DNA of 36,637 nucleotides from an uncultured Prevotellaceae bacterium (GTDB lineage: Bacteria > Bacteroidota > Bacteroidia > Bacteroidales > Bacteroidaceae). The stretch spans positions 1-36,637 of the forward strand of contig CAMWRK010000001.1 of assembly GCA_947176655.1 (NCBI GenBank), read 5' to 3'. A program made the translations under genes and the position numbers. The notes under the pieces were generated by a model. It made no database searches. It had not been told where the DNA came from and worked only from the letters and a program-made list of their open reading frames with translations. Every line of letters starts with the position of its first letter. Position 1 is the stretch's first letter. Below, piece after piece: positions 1 through 8,809 of the stretch.

Positions 1-1553
1 TACTCATCTGTCAGGAGAAACTCTTCGGCACTGTCCTCCGACACTATCCTATCCATATACTTCCGTGCCTCGGCATATTTGCCCTGCATAAACAGTATCC
101 AGGCATAGGTATCCAGATAGGTCTTGTTGTCAGGTTCCGCCTTGATGGTGCGATAGCTCATTTCTTCTGCCTTGTCCAGATTCTCGTTACGCAGAGAGAG
201 ATAGTAAGCGTAGTTGTTAAGACACAGGACATTGTCCTTGTTGTACACCAGAGCAGAATCGTACTCTTCAAACGCTTTCTGCCATTTTCCCTGTTTGTAG
301 TATACATCGCCTTTGACAAGAAAAGCATCTGATATCAAGGCTATGCGTGTCTCCTCCGAACGCAGCCGAAGCCCCTTTTCCATGACCTCCAGTGCCTCGC
401 GCAAGTCGCCCCGCTCAGACAGAATCATGGCAAGGAAATAAGAGTAGGCAAGCTCTTCCGGATGATAGTTGACTCCTCTCCTGCATATTTCTTCCAGAGA
501 TGCCCAGTTCCGGGTTCCGGCATAGTAGCTGAGCAACCAGCGTGTGGCCATGTCATTGTCCGGTTCGACATGCAGTATCCGCGACATGACATCACATATT
601 CTTGCCTGCGGCTGCCTGCGGTAATTAAGATAGGCGGCATACATGGCCAACATATCTACCGACATGGAGTCCAACTGCAGAATCCGCTCAAAACGTGCAG
701 TCACCCCATCTATCTCAGCAGAATCCGCCGAAGCACGCTGTATCATCTGCTGCATCAGCACAGCCCTCTTCTCCGTATCTGTTCCAGGAGCATAAAGAAT
801 GGAATCGCGTACAGCGACATACAGGCTGTCCATCCCCTGCACCGCGTAATAGTCCAGCATGGCCATCTGCAAGGCGACATTGGACGGATCTGTCTTCCTG
901 ACCTCGTCGTATATCTGCAAGGCACGGTCAAAGTCACCGATTTGCTGATAACGATAGCCCATATCTATCCTGAAAGACATGTCCGCAGGATACTCGTCGC
1001 ACAGGCTCTGCAACTCACGGAAAGCCTTCGCGCTGTCACCCATCTGCATGTACAGAGCAAATTTCTTCCCCACCAACTGCTGCATCTTTCCTTCCAGCAT
1101 CTCCAGTCTGTCCAGTGTGGCGACAGCATCCTCCGTGCGTCCGAACCTGTCGTACATGCCCGCGATATGGTACAAGACATCCGACCTGCCGCTCTGCAGG
1201 CGGCTAAGCCGCTCCAACAGCGGCAAAGCCTCCTCTTCACGGCTCTGCCTTATAAGTATAGAGGCCAGAGGCTCTACATAATAAGGATTCATTGAATCCA
1301 GCTCCACAGCCCTGTACAGATACTCCAGTCCTATGCTGTCTTCACGGATGTAGAAACTCATTCTCCCAAGGTGAAACAACGCTTCGGCGGAACACGAATC
1401 AATCTCCAGACAATGGCTATACAAGTCGTGAGCCGCAGACCATTGGCCAAGCATACGTTTCTTTGCAGCCTCGGTCATGAAATAGTCCAGACGCGACTGT
1501 GCAGCCGAAATGCCTGACAGCAGCGACATCAGTATGCAGAATACATATTTCAT
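1..1553 (-). CDS. Exported TPR-repeat protein, C-terminus beyond the window
   Basis: Reading the minus strand from the ATG at 1553 gives an uninterrupted frame to the window edge, about 517 codons, so the 3' end is missing. It opens with a signal peptide (MKYVFCILMSLLSGISAAQS), followed by helical repeats with the TPR pattern of small and aromatic residues (for example AEALFHLGRMSFY and YYKQGKWQKAFEEYDSALVY), spread over the whole length. The start lies 2 nt after the dut stop, so it is probably translated from the dgt-dut message. In Bacteroidales genomes a TPR protein commonly follows dut and precedes DUF4292 and an EnvC-like murein hydrolase gene (general knowledge); those would lie outside the left edge. 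TPR proteins are scaffolds; the partner here is unknown. The family call is firm, a specific role is not. Confidence 0.85.
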   Translation of the reverse strand, partial: MKYVFCILMSLLSGISAAQSRLDYFMTEAAKKRMLGQWSAAHDLYSHCLEIDSCSAEALFHLGRMSFYIREDSIGLEYLYRAVELDSMNPYYVEPLASILIRQSREEEALPLLERLSRLQSGRSDVLYHIAGMYDRFGRTEDAVATLDRLEMLEGKMQQLVGKKFALYMQMGDSAKAFRELQSLCDEYPADMSFRIDMGYRYQQIGDFDRALQIYDEVRKTDPSNVALQMAMLDYYAVQGMDSLYVAVRDSILYAPGTDTEKRAVLMQQMIQRASADSAEIDGVTARFERILQLDSMSVDMLAMYAAYLNYRRQPQARICDVMSRILHVEPDNDMATRWLLSYYAGTRNWASLEEICRRGVNYHPEELAYSYFLAMILSERGDLREALEVMEKGLRLRSEETRIALISDAFLVKGDVYYKQGKWQKAFEEYDSALVYNKDNVLCLNNYAYYLSLRNENLDKAEEMSYRTIKAEPDNKTYLDTYAWILFMQGKYAEARKYMDRIVSEDSAEEFLLTDE

Positions 1554-1555
1554 CC

Positions 1556-1993
1556 TCATTTCACGCCGCTATGACCGAAACCTCCTGCACCACGTTCCGT
1601 CTCGTCCAGAACATCCACATTGACGACATCAACCTGCTCGTACCGCGCTATTACCATCTGGGCTATCCTCTCACCGTCTCTTACGACAAAATCCTCCTGC
1701 CCCAGATTTACCAGTATCACGCATATCTCGCCTCGATAATCGGCATCTATGGTTCCAGGAGTATTCAGCACCGTTACACCATGTTTCAGTGCCAGCCCGC
1801 TACGTGGCCTTACCTGAGCTTCATATCCTTCCGGCAAGGCCATGAACAGTCCCGTAGGAATAAGTGCACGCTGCAACGGCCCGACTACGACCGGAGCGCT
1901 GATATTGGCTCTCAGATCCATGCCTGCACTGCACGGTGTAGAGTACTGCGGCAACGGATGGCGCGATTTGTTGACAATTTTTATCGACTTCAT
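1556..1993 (-). CDS. dut: dUTP diphosphatase (dUTPase)
   Basis: A 145-residue trimeric-type dUTPase that converts dUTP to dUMP and pyrophosphate, keeping uracil out of DNA and supplying dUMP for thymidylate synthesis. All five conserved motifs are visible in order: AGMDLRAN (23-30), RPRSGLA (62-68), NTPGTIDADYRGE (77-89, with the catalytic Asp), RIAQMVI (109-115) and the C-terminal arm RGAGGFGHSG (134-143). The start at 1993 (MKSIKIVNKS) is preferred over an upstream in-frame ATG at 2077, because the longer form would add 28 unrelated residues and overlap the dgt end. It lies 25 nt downstream of dgt, another dNTP-pool enzyme, and 2 nt upstream of the TPR gene, so the three look like one transcript. 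Confidence 0.97.
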   Translation of the reverse strand: MKSIKIVNKSRHPLPQYSTPCSAGMDLRANISAPVVVGPLQRALIPTGLFMALPEGYEAQVRPRSGLALKHGVTVLNTPGTIDADYRGEICVILVNLGQEDFVVRDGERIAQMVIARYEQVDVVNVDVLDETERGAGGFGHSGVK

Positions 1994-2018
1994 AAAACAA
2001 ATATTCAGTTGGCGATTA

Positions 2019-3371
2019 CTACAATGTCGGAATGGACATACCGTTGATATTGCGGTACATGTCCATGGCATACACATCCGTCATTCCGGATATATAGTCC
2101 AGCACGGCCATTATACGACCATACAACGTCGGCGCCTTCATGTCATACTGCGTTGAGACGCGGTTTATGAGCAACTGCGACAATGCCTTCTGCGGATGAA
2201 TCACAGCCTGCACCATCAGATCGGTAAGGCTGGTAATGACCTTATAACCCGCTATTTCTATATCCATAACATCCCGGCTGTGGTATATCCTCGAATAGCT
2301 TATCTCCTCACATCTGCGATATGCCTGCCCCGGAATCTCTCCAATATGGTCTATGAGACTCCCTTCAAACTCTCCGTTGAGAATCTTCTCCTCGTTATCT
2401 ACAAAAACCTTCACGCATTCCGTCTCCAACGTGTTTATCACACAGGAACGCAAATACACTATCTGTTCGTTGCGATCCTCAAGTGTCGACATGCGCTCGA
2501 AAATCCTCTCTCTATGCTCCTCGGGGAAATATGCCATCAACAATTCCTTTGTCTCTTCCGTGGTGAGGATTTTCAGCTTGTAGGCATCCTCTATGTCCAT
2601 TATCTCGTAGCAGATATCATCGGCAGCCTCTACCAGATACACCAGTGGATAGCGGGCATAACGCACGGTTCCCTTCGGGCTGTCATAACGTTTGATTCCG
2701 AGTTCTGCTGCAATTTTCATGTAAGAATCCATCTCTGCACGAAAAAAACCGAATTTCCTTTTTCCGGAAGACAGATTGCTGCTGAACGGATACTTCACTA
2801 TCGAGGCCAGCGTACTGTATGTCATCACGAAACCACCTTTGCGCCGTCCGTTGAAATGATGCGTCAGCAGACGGAAGGCATTGGCATTACCCTCGAAATT
2901 CACCAGATCGCTCCATTGTTCCGAAGTAAGCGAATCTCCCGTATCCTCACAAAAATAATCCTTAAGGAAATGTCCGCCTCCCTCGCTGAAGTACGTGCCT
3001 ATCGCCCTCTCACCACTGTGACCGAAAGGAGGATTGCCCAAGTCGTGGGCAAGACAGGCAGCAGAAACGATGCTGCCCAACTCCATCAGATGCGTGTCCC
3101 TCAGATGCGGATGACGCTCGACAAGTGCACGGCTGACATCATTGCCCAGCGAACGGCCTACGCTGCTGACCTCCAAAGAGTGCGTCAGCCTGTTATGCAC
3201 AAAGATGCTGCCAGGCAGAGGAAACACCTGTGTTTTGTTCTGCAAACGGCGAAACGGCGCCGAAAATATCAGCCGGTCATAGTCACGCTGAAACTCCGTC
3301 CGGTCATCTACCTTGTGCGGTTGCTGCTCCTGACCGAACCTTTTGTTGGAGAGTAATTGTTCCCAGTTCAT
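2019..3371 (-). CDS. dgt: dGTPase-like dNTP triphosphohydrolase (HD superfamily)
   Basis: A 450-residue cytoplasmic HD-domain protein of the Dgt/SAMHD1-like family, which hydrolyses dNTPs to deoxynucleoside and triphosphate. The N-terminus carries the family motif around FSAPFRRLQNKTQVFP (36-51). Metal-binding residues are visible as H64 in NRLTHSLE and the HD pair H109-D110 in CLAHDLGNPPFGHSGE. The later Asp lies in VEAADDICYEIMD (about residue 245). Length fits the family. The start codon at 3371 gives the usual MNWEQLLSNKR-type N-terminus. It heads the dgt-dut-TPR group. Substrate preference (dGTP or several dNTPs) cannot be read from sequence. Confidence 0.95.
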   Translation of the reverse strand: MNWEQLLSNKRFGQEQQPHKVDDRTEFQRDYDRLIFSAPFRRLQNKTQVFPLPGSIFVHNRLTHSLEVSSVGRSLGNDVSRALVERHPHLRDTHLMELGSIVSAACLAHDLGNPPFGHSGERAIGTYFSEGGGHFLKDYFCEDTGDSLTSEQWSDLVNFEGNANAFRLLTHHFNGRRKGGFVMTYSTLASIVKYPFSSNLSSGKRKFGFFRAEMDSYMKIAAELGIKRYDSPKGTVRYARYPLVYLVEAADDICYEIMDIEDAYKLKILTTEETKELLMAYFPEEHRERIFERMSTLEDRNEQIVYLRSCVINTLETECVKVFVDNEEKILNGEFEGSLIDHIGEIPGQAYRRCEEISYSRIYHSRDVMDIEIAGYKVITSLTDLMVQAVIHPQKALSQLLINRVSTQYDMKAPTLYGRIMAVLDYISGMTDVYAMDMYRNINGMSIPTL

Positions 3372-3436
3372 CTAAAAATATCCCGTCCGTTTATACTTGG
3401 CAAAAATCATTGCCTGTCAGTGTTACGTTCTGCCGG

Positions 3437-4435
3437 CTATTTTCCAGTTCCATCCACAGGATAAAACAATTTGCTCGCTCCCGATGTCACACGTATCAGT
3501 TCTGGATGCTCGGCAGCAAATGTATCAATGTGGCGCATACGCTTCTCATGCAGTATCTCGTCCACGGCAATCAGTATTCCTGTTTCCTCCACATTGCCGA
3601 AACCATCGTTTATGGCAGTTCCGAAAAGTTTCATCGTGGGCGACAGCCCCATGTAGGCATTCACCAGCGGCGGGATGTTCAGGCCACGGTCACGCACTGC
3701 CTTGTTCAGTATTCTGTAGTCTTTTTTGAAATCTTCCTCTACAAAGAGAGACTCGAACTGTTTGGGGTCATGCTCGTACTGCAACGGTACAAGCGGCTCT
3801 ATCAGACAGTCCGGATCCGGAAAATGCTTATGCAGGAAGTACAGAATCATGTCTCTGCTGAGACGGTCATACGACGGATACATCGTAAACTTGCCGAAAA
3901 GATAGCGTACATTAGGTTCTATGACTGTCACCGCTCCCAGTCCGTCCCACAGATTATCCAGAGCGAACAGGCCTTTTGTACCCATACGGCTGCTCTGATA
4001 TTCGAGAGTAACGAAAGAACGTCCCAATTCTATGGTCCACGGCGCATAGTCACGCATGAAAGTCTCAGAAAAATGGAACATGTGGCTTGTGGCAAGTAAG
4101 GGCTGGCCGTCCTTGCCGATTTCCCAGTCACTGCCAAGTATATATCTGTAGCCTCCCAGTATCTCCTCCTCCTCCGGATCCCACACGATAAGTTGCTTGT
4201 ACGGGTTGTCGCATGTATCGAACTCATCCAGATCCATGCTCTTGCCTGTGCCGCCGCCGGCTGCCCTGAAAGCAATTTCACGAAGACGGCCTATTTCACG
4301 AAGAGTGTTCGGCGAATCCTGCCACGTTACTATATATATATCATTCCCACTCTTGTTGGTACGCCGCAATCTGTGCTCTTCCGTAAGCTCAGCCTTTATC
4401 AGTTCTCGGGGAATCTTCGCGATAATATCTTCCAT
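3437..4435 (-). CDS. GNAT-type N-acyltransferase (OlsB/hemolysin-like family)
   Basis: A 332-residue protein with no signal peptide or membrane segment. The middle region ILGGYRYILGSDW (92-104) and ELGRSFVTLEYQSSR (136-150) looks like the core of the Acetyltransf_5 group, which includes ornithine-lipid OlsB and the glycine-lipid enzyme GlsB of Bacteroides. The C-terminal part with a PPLVNAYMGLSP-type motif also fits proteins annotated as hemolysin. Members join a fatty acyl group to an amino acid amine. In Bacteroides the glycine-lipid gene glsB normally sits next to a PlsC-like gene, glsA; none is adjacent here, so I do not assign a symbol. The start lies 1 nt after the stop of the upstream hypothetical gene. 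Family call moderate, substrate unknown. Confidence 0.65.
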   Translation of the reverse strand: MEDIIAKIPRELIKAELTEEHRLRRTNKSGNDIYIVTWQDSPNTLREIGRLREIAFRAAGGGTGKSMDLDEFDTCDNPYKQLIVWDPEEEEILGGYRYILGSDWEIGKDGQPLLATSHMFHFSETFMRDYAPWTIELGRSFVTLEYQSSRMGTKGLFALDNLWDGLGAVTVIEPNVRYLFGKFTMYPSYDRLSRDMILYFLHKHFPDPDCLIEPLVPLQYEHDPKQFESLFVEEDFKKDYRILNKAVRDRGLNIPPLVNAYMGLSPTMKLFGTAINDGFGNVEETGILIAVDEILHEKRMRHIDTFAAEHPELIRVTSGASKLFYPVDGTGK

Positions 4436-4436
4436 A

Positions 4437-4829
4437 TCAATACTTATGCAATGAAGGCAATTCTTTCCGTAATTTAATAGTTATCAACCTACCGTTGATA
4501 AAGTACCGCCCTTCGGGCAGGCCGTTAAGCCAGTTGGTTCCTTTATTCAGGCGCATAATCAGATAAAATGCTCCGTTATCAGTATATATCGGCAATATCT
4601 GTGGTTCCTCGCTCTGCACACGAACCGAACTGCCCACGACATGCAACTGAACAGGATGGACAGAATGGCTCATCTTGTGTTGCACCACACGGTTCCCTTC
4701 AATGAATACTGTTCTCGGTATAGTGTCCTGAGTCTGCCGCTGACGTTCTCCGTATGACATGTCGGTCGGCGCTACTGCCATTACCAGCAGAGCACCGACC
4801 GACATTATTATGGACAATATACCTTTCAT
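4437..4829 (-). CDS. Small exported protein of unknown function
   Basis: A 130-residue protein that I do not recognise. It has a hydrophobic N-terminal segment (MKGILSIIMSVGALLVMAVAP) that reads as a signal peptide or anchor, then an approximately 105-residue polar, strand-rich domain. The stretch QLHVVGSSVRVQSEEP and the ending LPEGRYFINGRLITIK resemble the short C-terminal beta-sandwich modules of small Bacteroidales exported proteins such as DUF3244, but the match is loose. Its stop is separated by a single nucleotide from the ATG of the GNAT gene, so the two are probably co-translated. Real gene on the basis of signal sequence, spacing and codon pattern; no function assigned. Confidence 0.65.
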   Translation of the reverse strand: MKGILSIIMSVGALLVMAVAPTDMSYGERQRQTQDTIPRTVFIEGNRVVQHKMSHSVHPVQLHVVGSSVRVQSEEPQILPIYTDNGAFYLIMRLNKGTNWLNGLPEGRYFINGRLITIKLRKELPSLHKY

Positions 4830-4840
4830 TCAGATTATCT

Positions 4841-4891
4841 CGTTTCCGCGCCACAAATCCTTTTATTTAGGACAACGTCAAGGCGGAAACG
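4841..4891. terminator. Inverted repeat between convergent-order genes, possible terminator
   Basis: CGTTTCCGC (4841-4849) pairs perfectly with GCGGAAACG (4883-4891), and an inner TCCT/AGGA pair lies within the loop. It sits just downstream of the gene ending at 4910 on the minus strand. No clear T run follows on that strand, so factor-independent termination is uncertain; it could be an attenuating or mRNA-stabilising hairpin. Confidence 0.35.
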
Positions 4892-4909
4892 TTTATCCTT
4901 TCTATCCTT

Positions 4910-6337
4910 TTATCTGACCAGCAGACCGGAAGCTTCATACTTTTTGCCGGCCTTTACGATAACTATACGACCGTTTGCGATGAACTTGCCATCGGTCTGT
5001 ACATCAGCGGCGATAACGGCATCTATGCCATCAGCCACCTCCTTGACAATATCGGCTTCGCTGCGGGGACAAATCTGAAGCTGGTTGAAATATGTCACCA
5101 CACCGGTAATGCTATAGACCGCATCTTCCTCCAGTTCAGGCAGAGTCATGAAAGCGTTGTACGGAGTAATGACATCCTCTCCCTGATAGAACTTGCCTCC
5201 CTTGTATGTCACACTCTTCAGTGCAACCACGGCACCCTGACTGGCAGCAGAGAGGTCGGAGATGTTCTTCTCCAAAACAGGAGTCTCCTGACCGGGAGTA
5301 ACTGTCAGACCCTCGGTGTTGGCTTTCAGGTTCTTCAGTTCTGCGGCTCCGTTGTAGAGTGTCAATGTTGTAACAACAACACCGGAAAGTTTGTCGCCCA
5401 CATTAAAGCCATGGCCGTTGGAATATACCAAGATACCCTTGCCCGTACCGTCCGTAAAATATACATTGCTGGTTCCCCTGACACCTGTACATATCAGACC
5501 TTCGGTATCCATAGCGATACCAGTATCTGTCTTTGTCGCAGCCTCCAGAGCCTCGCTCAGAGTCATAATCTTGAGAATAGTGTATGTCTGCGAAACCACC
5601 ATGCTGGCCTTGCCGTCCAGAACTGCTATAGCCTTTATTGTCGTTGTCTCGGCAAGGCTGATAGGCTCCGTGTACTCGGCGCTTTCCTCCGTAGGTTCGC
5701 TACCGTCAAGCGTATAATATATCTTGCAATCCTCTCCAGCAGAGAGTTCTACTGTCTGAGTACCCACATAGCTGCCGCCCTCCAGGCTGAACACTGGAGA
5801 GTCCACAGTACCTTCCGGCAATGTACCATAGAAGTCAATTCTCTCCACTTCGACATATTGGTTGCTTGAACCTGATGTCGTGACATTGAATACCAGCCTA
5901 TAATATGCTCCTACGGAGGCGTTTACTTCAAACACCGTTTCATCGTCAGCCTTAACTTCACCGACTACATATTCCTCGGCATTATCAAAATCAGCATTAT
6001 CTGAAACATACAGCGTTGCACTGTTTACCGTCAGATTTATGCGATACGTCTTCAGAACTACCTTGTCCACAGAACCAATCATGGGGGTTAAGCTTGTACA
6101 TGCGCGGTCTTGGTCGGTCAGTTTCTTACCTCCGATACGATACAGTTGCTTGCCATCATAGGAATAATTGGTATTACCCTCTATTTTCCATTCAATTCCA
6201 TTGCACTTCATGATTCCGCTGCCGCTGTAATCCGTATTCTTACCGGCAACAGGTTCCATACTGTAAATCAACGTTGACTGAGCCATTGCTGTCAGACCGA
6301 CCAGCATCACTGCAAATGAGAGTAAAAGTTTCTTCAT
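4910..6337 (-). CDS. Secreted multidomain protein with chitobiase C-terminal-type domain
   Basis: A 475-residue exported protein beginning MKKLLLSFAVMLVGLTAMAQS, a clear type I signal peptide; an in-frame upstream ATG at 6400 would bury the signal and is rejected. Residues about 25-180 form a strand-rich domain. Residues about 185-260 match the chitobiase/beta-hexosaminidase C-terminal module (CHB_HEX_C), seen as KIYYTLDGSEPT with the flanking GGSYVGTQTVELSAG and TTTIKAIAV strands. Next comes an OB-fold-like region (about 270-430; GTSNVYFTDGTGKGILVY and VYSITGVVTYF). The C-terminus ends with a strand pair like a degenerate sorting tail (IANGRIVIVKAGKKYE). No catalytic glycosidase domain is present, so it is more likely a surface or binding protein than an enzyme. 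It has its own promoter at 6429-6459 and is separated from the regulator gene upstream. Confidence 0.75.
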   Translation of the reverse strand: MKKLLLSFAVMLVGLTAMAQSTLIYSMEPVAGKNTDYSGSGIMKCNGIEWKIEGNTNYSYDGKQLYRIGGKKLTDQDRACTSLTPMIGSVDKVVLKTYRINLTVNSATLYVSDNADFDNAEEYVVGEVKADDETVFEVNASVGAYYRLVFNVTTSGSSNQYVEVERIDFYGTLPEGTVDSPVFSLEGGSYVGTQTVELSAGEDCKIYYTLDGSEPTEESAEYTEPISLAETTTIKAIAVLDGKASMVVSQTYTILKIMTLSEALEAATKTDTGIAMDTEGLICTGVRGTSNVYFTDGTGKGILVYSNGHGFNVGDKLSGVVVTTLTLYNGAAELKNLKANTEGLTVTPGQETPVLEKNISDLSAASQGAVVALKSVTYKGGKFYQGEDVITPYNAFMTLPELEEDAVYSITGVVTYFNQLQICPRSEADIVKEVADGIDAVIAADVQTDGKFIANGRIVIVKAGKKYEASGLLVR

Positions 6338-6428
6338 AAGCTTTATATATTTAAGTGTTAATATTAATTCAAGCCATCCGCACAGCAACAGGCACTTCAA
6401 TACGAATATTTCTCCCGTATTTTACGTG

Positions 6429-6459
6429 CAAAATTACAAAAAAAGATAACAACGGCAAA
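6429..6459 (-). promoter_or_regulatory. Bacteroides-type promoter for the CHB_HEX_C gene
   Basis: On the minus strand TTTG (6456-6459) is followed after exactly 19 nt by TAATTTTG (6429-6436). This matches the Bacteroides primary sigma consensus TTTG-N19/21-TAnnTTTG. The expected start site is near 6422, giving an 85-nt leader before the ATG at 6337. Confidence 0.75.
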
Positions 6460-6520
6460 CAAAAAAACAGAAATATCCGCCATCCGTGTCCGCTCACAAG
6501 CATCCGCCAGGTCTGTGTTG

Positions 6521-7660
6521 TCACGCCCGCCTCTTCTGCTGCAGAAAATCATCCAGACTGCAGCCCTCTATACATTCGAACCAGTAGCGTGCCGTTTTTA
6601 CTGCTCCGAACCCCACAATCTCGCAGTCGGCTACCGATGCCACCTTTCCGGAAAGAATCAGACGCTTCAGTTCCGCGACACGGTAGGCAGCAATATATTC
6701 GTGAACATTATTGTGCCCGCGGCTACGCAGGCACTGCAGGAGCAACTGACGGTTCAGCCCTGTCTCCGCACACAGTCTGTCGCGTGTAAAGGTACTGTTC
6801 ATCCATACCTCCTTATGCCCCAGCATCCAACTCTGCACACATACATACCGTTTGTGGTTCATCTCGTTGAAGTCAGCGCGCCGTTTGTCCTCAGACTGCG
6901 CTTCCTTGTTCCGGACATCATCTGCCACTGAATCCACAGCATCCGCCGACTCCAAAACGATATCAGGATGTGACACTTTTACTATCAATGTCTTCATGGA
7001 GTGGCATACCCAGAAAAAATTTACTATTGTGAACAGCAACATGTACGCACACAGCAACATCGGGGTATAGCGCAATGCGGTGTAGAGATACAATATCACC
7101 GACAGCACCAGAACAGCGGTGTAGGTTATCAGAGACATAGGGAGACTGGTTCTGGAAGCCAGACGGCGCGGCAGGAAAATGATATTCACCACGTAATACC
7201 CCCCCAGCAACAAAGCCATCACCCTCAGCATAAGATCTGCCGACAATATATTACTGAAAAACTCATCGGCAGAATACACCTTGGTAAGTTGCTCCGCCGG
7301 GAACATTGCCACGATATATACCCCTGCCAATACAAACACCGGACTGGCGTATTTCAACATGCGCCCCCACTGCAGGAAACCTGGCATGACTATTCCGAAA
7401 GAGTATATACTTTGCAGATATGCCCCCACGACAAGCATCAGCAACATATAGGGATTCAGTATGCCTGGCCTACCCGCGACAACCACATCCCCGAACATGG
7501 CCACAATGGCCGTTACAGCAGAAAATATTGCCAGTATCCATGCCAGGCTGAGGTACTGCACACGATGGCGCGCCAATATTCCCATGACACACAGACCCAC
7601 GAAATGCGCTGTCGCACAACAGGCAAATACTACGGTCACTATGGTCGCATCAATGCTCAT
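6521..7660 (-). CDS. Membrane-anchored AraC-like transcriptional regulator
   Basis: A 379-residue protein (from ATG 7660; an ATG at 7693 is possible) with about six to seven hydrophobic segments in the first 215 residues, a charged linker (about 220-275), and a C-terminal region of about 95 residues that follows the AraC/XylS double helix-turn-helix pattern. FTRDRLCAETGLNRQLLLQ fits helix-turn-helix 1, HEYIAAYRVAELKRLIL fits the linking helix, and GFGAVKTARYWFECIEGCS fits the second motif (family consensus GFss.s.FsraFkk.tG). The fold suggests a DNA-binding protein held at the inner membrane that senses through its membrane part. It follows the DUF4493/PCMD operon in the same direction after a 131-nt gap containing a dyad, so it is a good candidate regulator of it. 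The ligand and targets are not known. Confidence 0.75.
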   Translation of the reverse strand: MSIDATIVTVVFACCATAHFVGLCVMGILARHRVQYLSLAWILAIFSAVTAIVAMFGDVVVAGRPGILNPYMLLMLVVGAYLQSIYSFGIVMPGFLQWGRMLKYASPVFVLAGVYIVAMFPAEQLTKVYSADEFFSNILSADLMLRVMALLLGGYYVVNIIFLPRRLASRTSLPMSLITYTAVLVLSVILYLYTALRYTPMLLCAYMLLFTIVNFFWVCHSMKTLIVKVSHPDIVLESADAVDSVADDVRNKEAQSEDKRRADFNEMNHKRYVCVQSWMLGHKEVWMNSTFTRDRLCAETGLNRQLLLQCLRSRGHNNVHEYIAAYRVAELKRLILSGKVASVADCEIVGFGAVKTARYWFECIEGCSLDDFLQQKRRA

Positions 7661-7666
7661 TGCAGG

Positions 7667-7697
7667 CAAAAATATGTAAAAAATGTGGAACAACCAA
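7667..7697 (-). promoter_or_regulatory. Possible promoter giving a near-leaderless mRNA for the AraC-like gene
   Basis: Minus-strand TATTTTTG (7667-7674) matches the -7 box, and TTGG (7694-7697) lies 19 nt upstream (3 of 4 to TTTG). The ATG at 7660 starts only 6 nt after the box, so the transcript would have almost no leader. If translation starts at 7693 instead, the box is internal and the call fails. Confidence 0.4.
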
Positions 7698-7751
7698 GCA
7701 TTGGCCTACAGTTTTCACCCGATATAAGTTAGATTCATCAGCTACTCACTG

Positions 7752-7784
7752 TGGACAGTCATCCGCCGGCAACCCGACTGTCCA
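7752..7784. promoter_or_regulatory. Perfect 9-bp dyad between the operon end and the regulator gene
   Basis: TGGACAGTC (7752-7760) and GACTGTCCA (7776-7784) are perfect inverted repeats with a 15-nt loop, just past the stop of the last operon gene (7792). No T run follows on either strand, so it is either a weak terminator, an RNA-stabilising hairpin, or a protein-binding site upstream of the regulator. Confidence 0.45.
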
Positions 7785-7791
7785 GTTTGCC

Positions 7792-8766
7792 TCAAGCGGC
7801 CACTGCATAATTTCCAGGTTTCCGAAACGTAATGGTATATGTGTGCTTGTTCTCCGGAGCCTCACTGATGTTCTCGCCTTTTACTATGATTGTCAGGACT
7901 GCGGTTCCTTTGTCGTACTCTGCAGTATATGTGGCAGCGCGACCTGTCATGTCAACACCGGTGAACAGAGCCGGATCATAAACCTCGTCCACAGTGCTGC
8001 CCATGGCAACTTTCCGCCCGTTGTATGTGATAGCCGTAGCCTCGCTGTGGTAGAGCATTTCCATGTCGTCGATGAACATATAGTCGTTCTTATTACCTTT
8101 TCCGGGCTTTGAACTTGTGGCTATGTATACCAAAGCATAATACGGTTTCTCATTAGTCTCTTCATTACCAAACGGAATGATGTACTCTGTCCATTTATCG
8201 TTGCTTTTGATATCGTCCTTGATGGCTTTGGATACCAACGTTGCGGTGATTTTACCTGTATTCACATAGGGATCCTGATAATACCCTTTCGTGGTTAAGA
8301 ATACGGAAACCTTGGCCCTGTTAGAGCCCCGGAACTTTAGCCAGACACGGACAGCATCGGGACGCCCGCTGAAACGCATGGCCTGATCCTCGCGAGTCTC
8401 ATTGATATAATTGTAATTGCCGCTGCCGTCGGATGGATTCATGGAAGACATATTCACGCAACCTGTAGTAAGATTACCCTGTGCGACAACAAAAAATACG
8501 TTGCGGGCATGTATTCTTGCCGAATACCGCCCTGACGTTCCCGGGCGCAACTCCCTGGAACTCTTCTCCAATTGTATTGCACCGGCCATACTCTTATAGC
8601 CACCTGTACCATCCATAAAAGAGCTCCATCTCACAGGCTCTTCCCCCCTTTTGCCACCGTATGCCACCGTCTCCCACACCTCAAAGTCGGAATTGGCAAC
8701 CTGATATTGTGCGGCAGCGGTCAATGTCATTCCCATGGCAAATGCCACAAATAACGCGTTCTTCAT
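7792..8766 (-). CDS. Secreted PCMD-family protein
   Basis: A 324-residue protein starting MKNALFVAFAMGMTLTAAAQ, a type I signal peptide without a lipobox Cys; the upstream ATG at 8796 would add ten residues before the signal and is rejected. The mature start VANSDFEVWE and the pattern GGKRGEEPVRWSSFMDGTGG, followed by strands such as DAVRVWLKFRG, DKWTEYIIPFG and NDYMFIDDMEMLYH, match the PCMD (putative carbohydrate metabolism, PF13201) jelly-roll. The order is name strand, W-rich loop, then a C-terminal aspartate-rich strand. About 80 residues after it form an extra strand-rich tail ending HTYTITFRKPGNYAV. It is the last gene of the eight-gene operon, 43 nt after the DUF4493 gene. Carbohydrate binding is suggested by the family name only; no enzyme motif is visible. 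Confidence 0.75.
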   Translation of the reverse strand: MKNALFVAFAMGMTLTAAAQYQVANSDFEVWETVAYGGKRGEEPVRWSSFMDGTGGYKSMAGAIQLEKSSRELRPGTSGRYSARIHARNVFFVVAQGNLTTGCVNMSSMNPSDGSGNYNYINETREDQAMRFSGRPDAVRVWLKFRGSNRAKVSVFLTTKGYYQDPYVNTGKITATLVSKAIKDDIKSNDKWTEYIIPFGNEETNEKPYYALVYIATSSKPGKGNKNDYMFIDDMEMLYHSEATAITYNGRKVAMGSTVDEVYDPALFTGVDMTGRAATYTAEYDKGTAVLTIIVKGENISEAPENKHTYTITFRKPGNYAVAA

Positions 8767-8809
8767 AAAGCCGGCTAATGGAACTCTACGTCTCAATTAT
8801 ACCATTCGG

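Noticed and set aside
462..1295. 277-codon plus-strand frame
   Set aside because: Antisense to the TPR gene, whose repeats are clear on the minus strand.
2196..3356. 386-codon open frame on the plus strand opposite dgt
   Set aside because: dgt has clear HD motifs; the plus frame lacks a domain or signal and has unusual composition.
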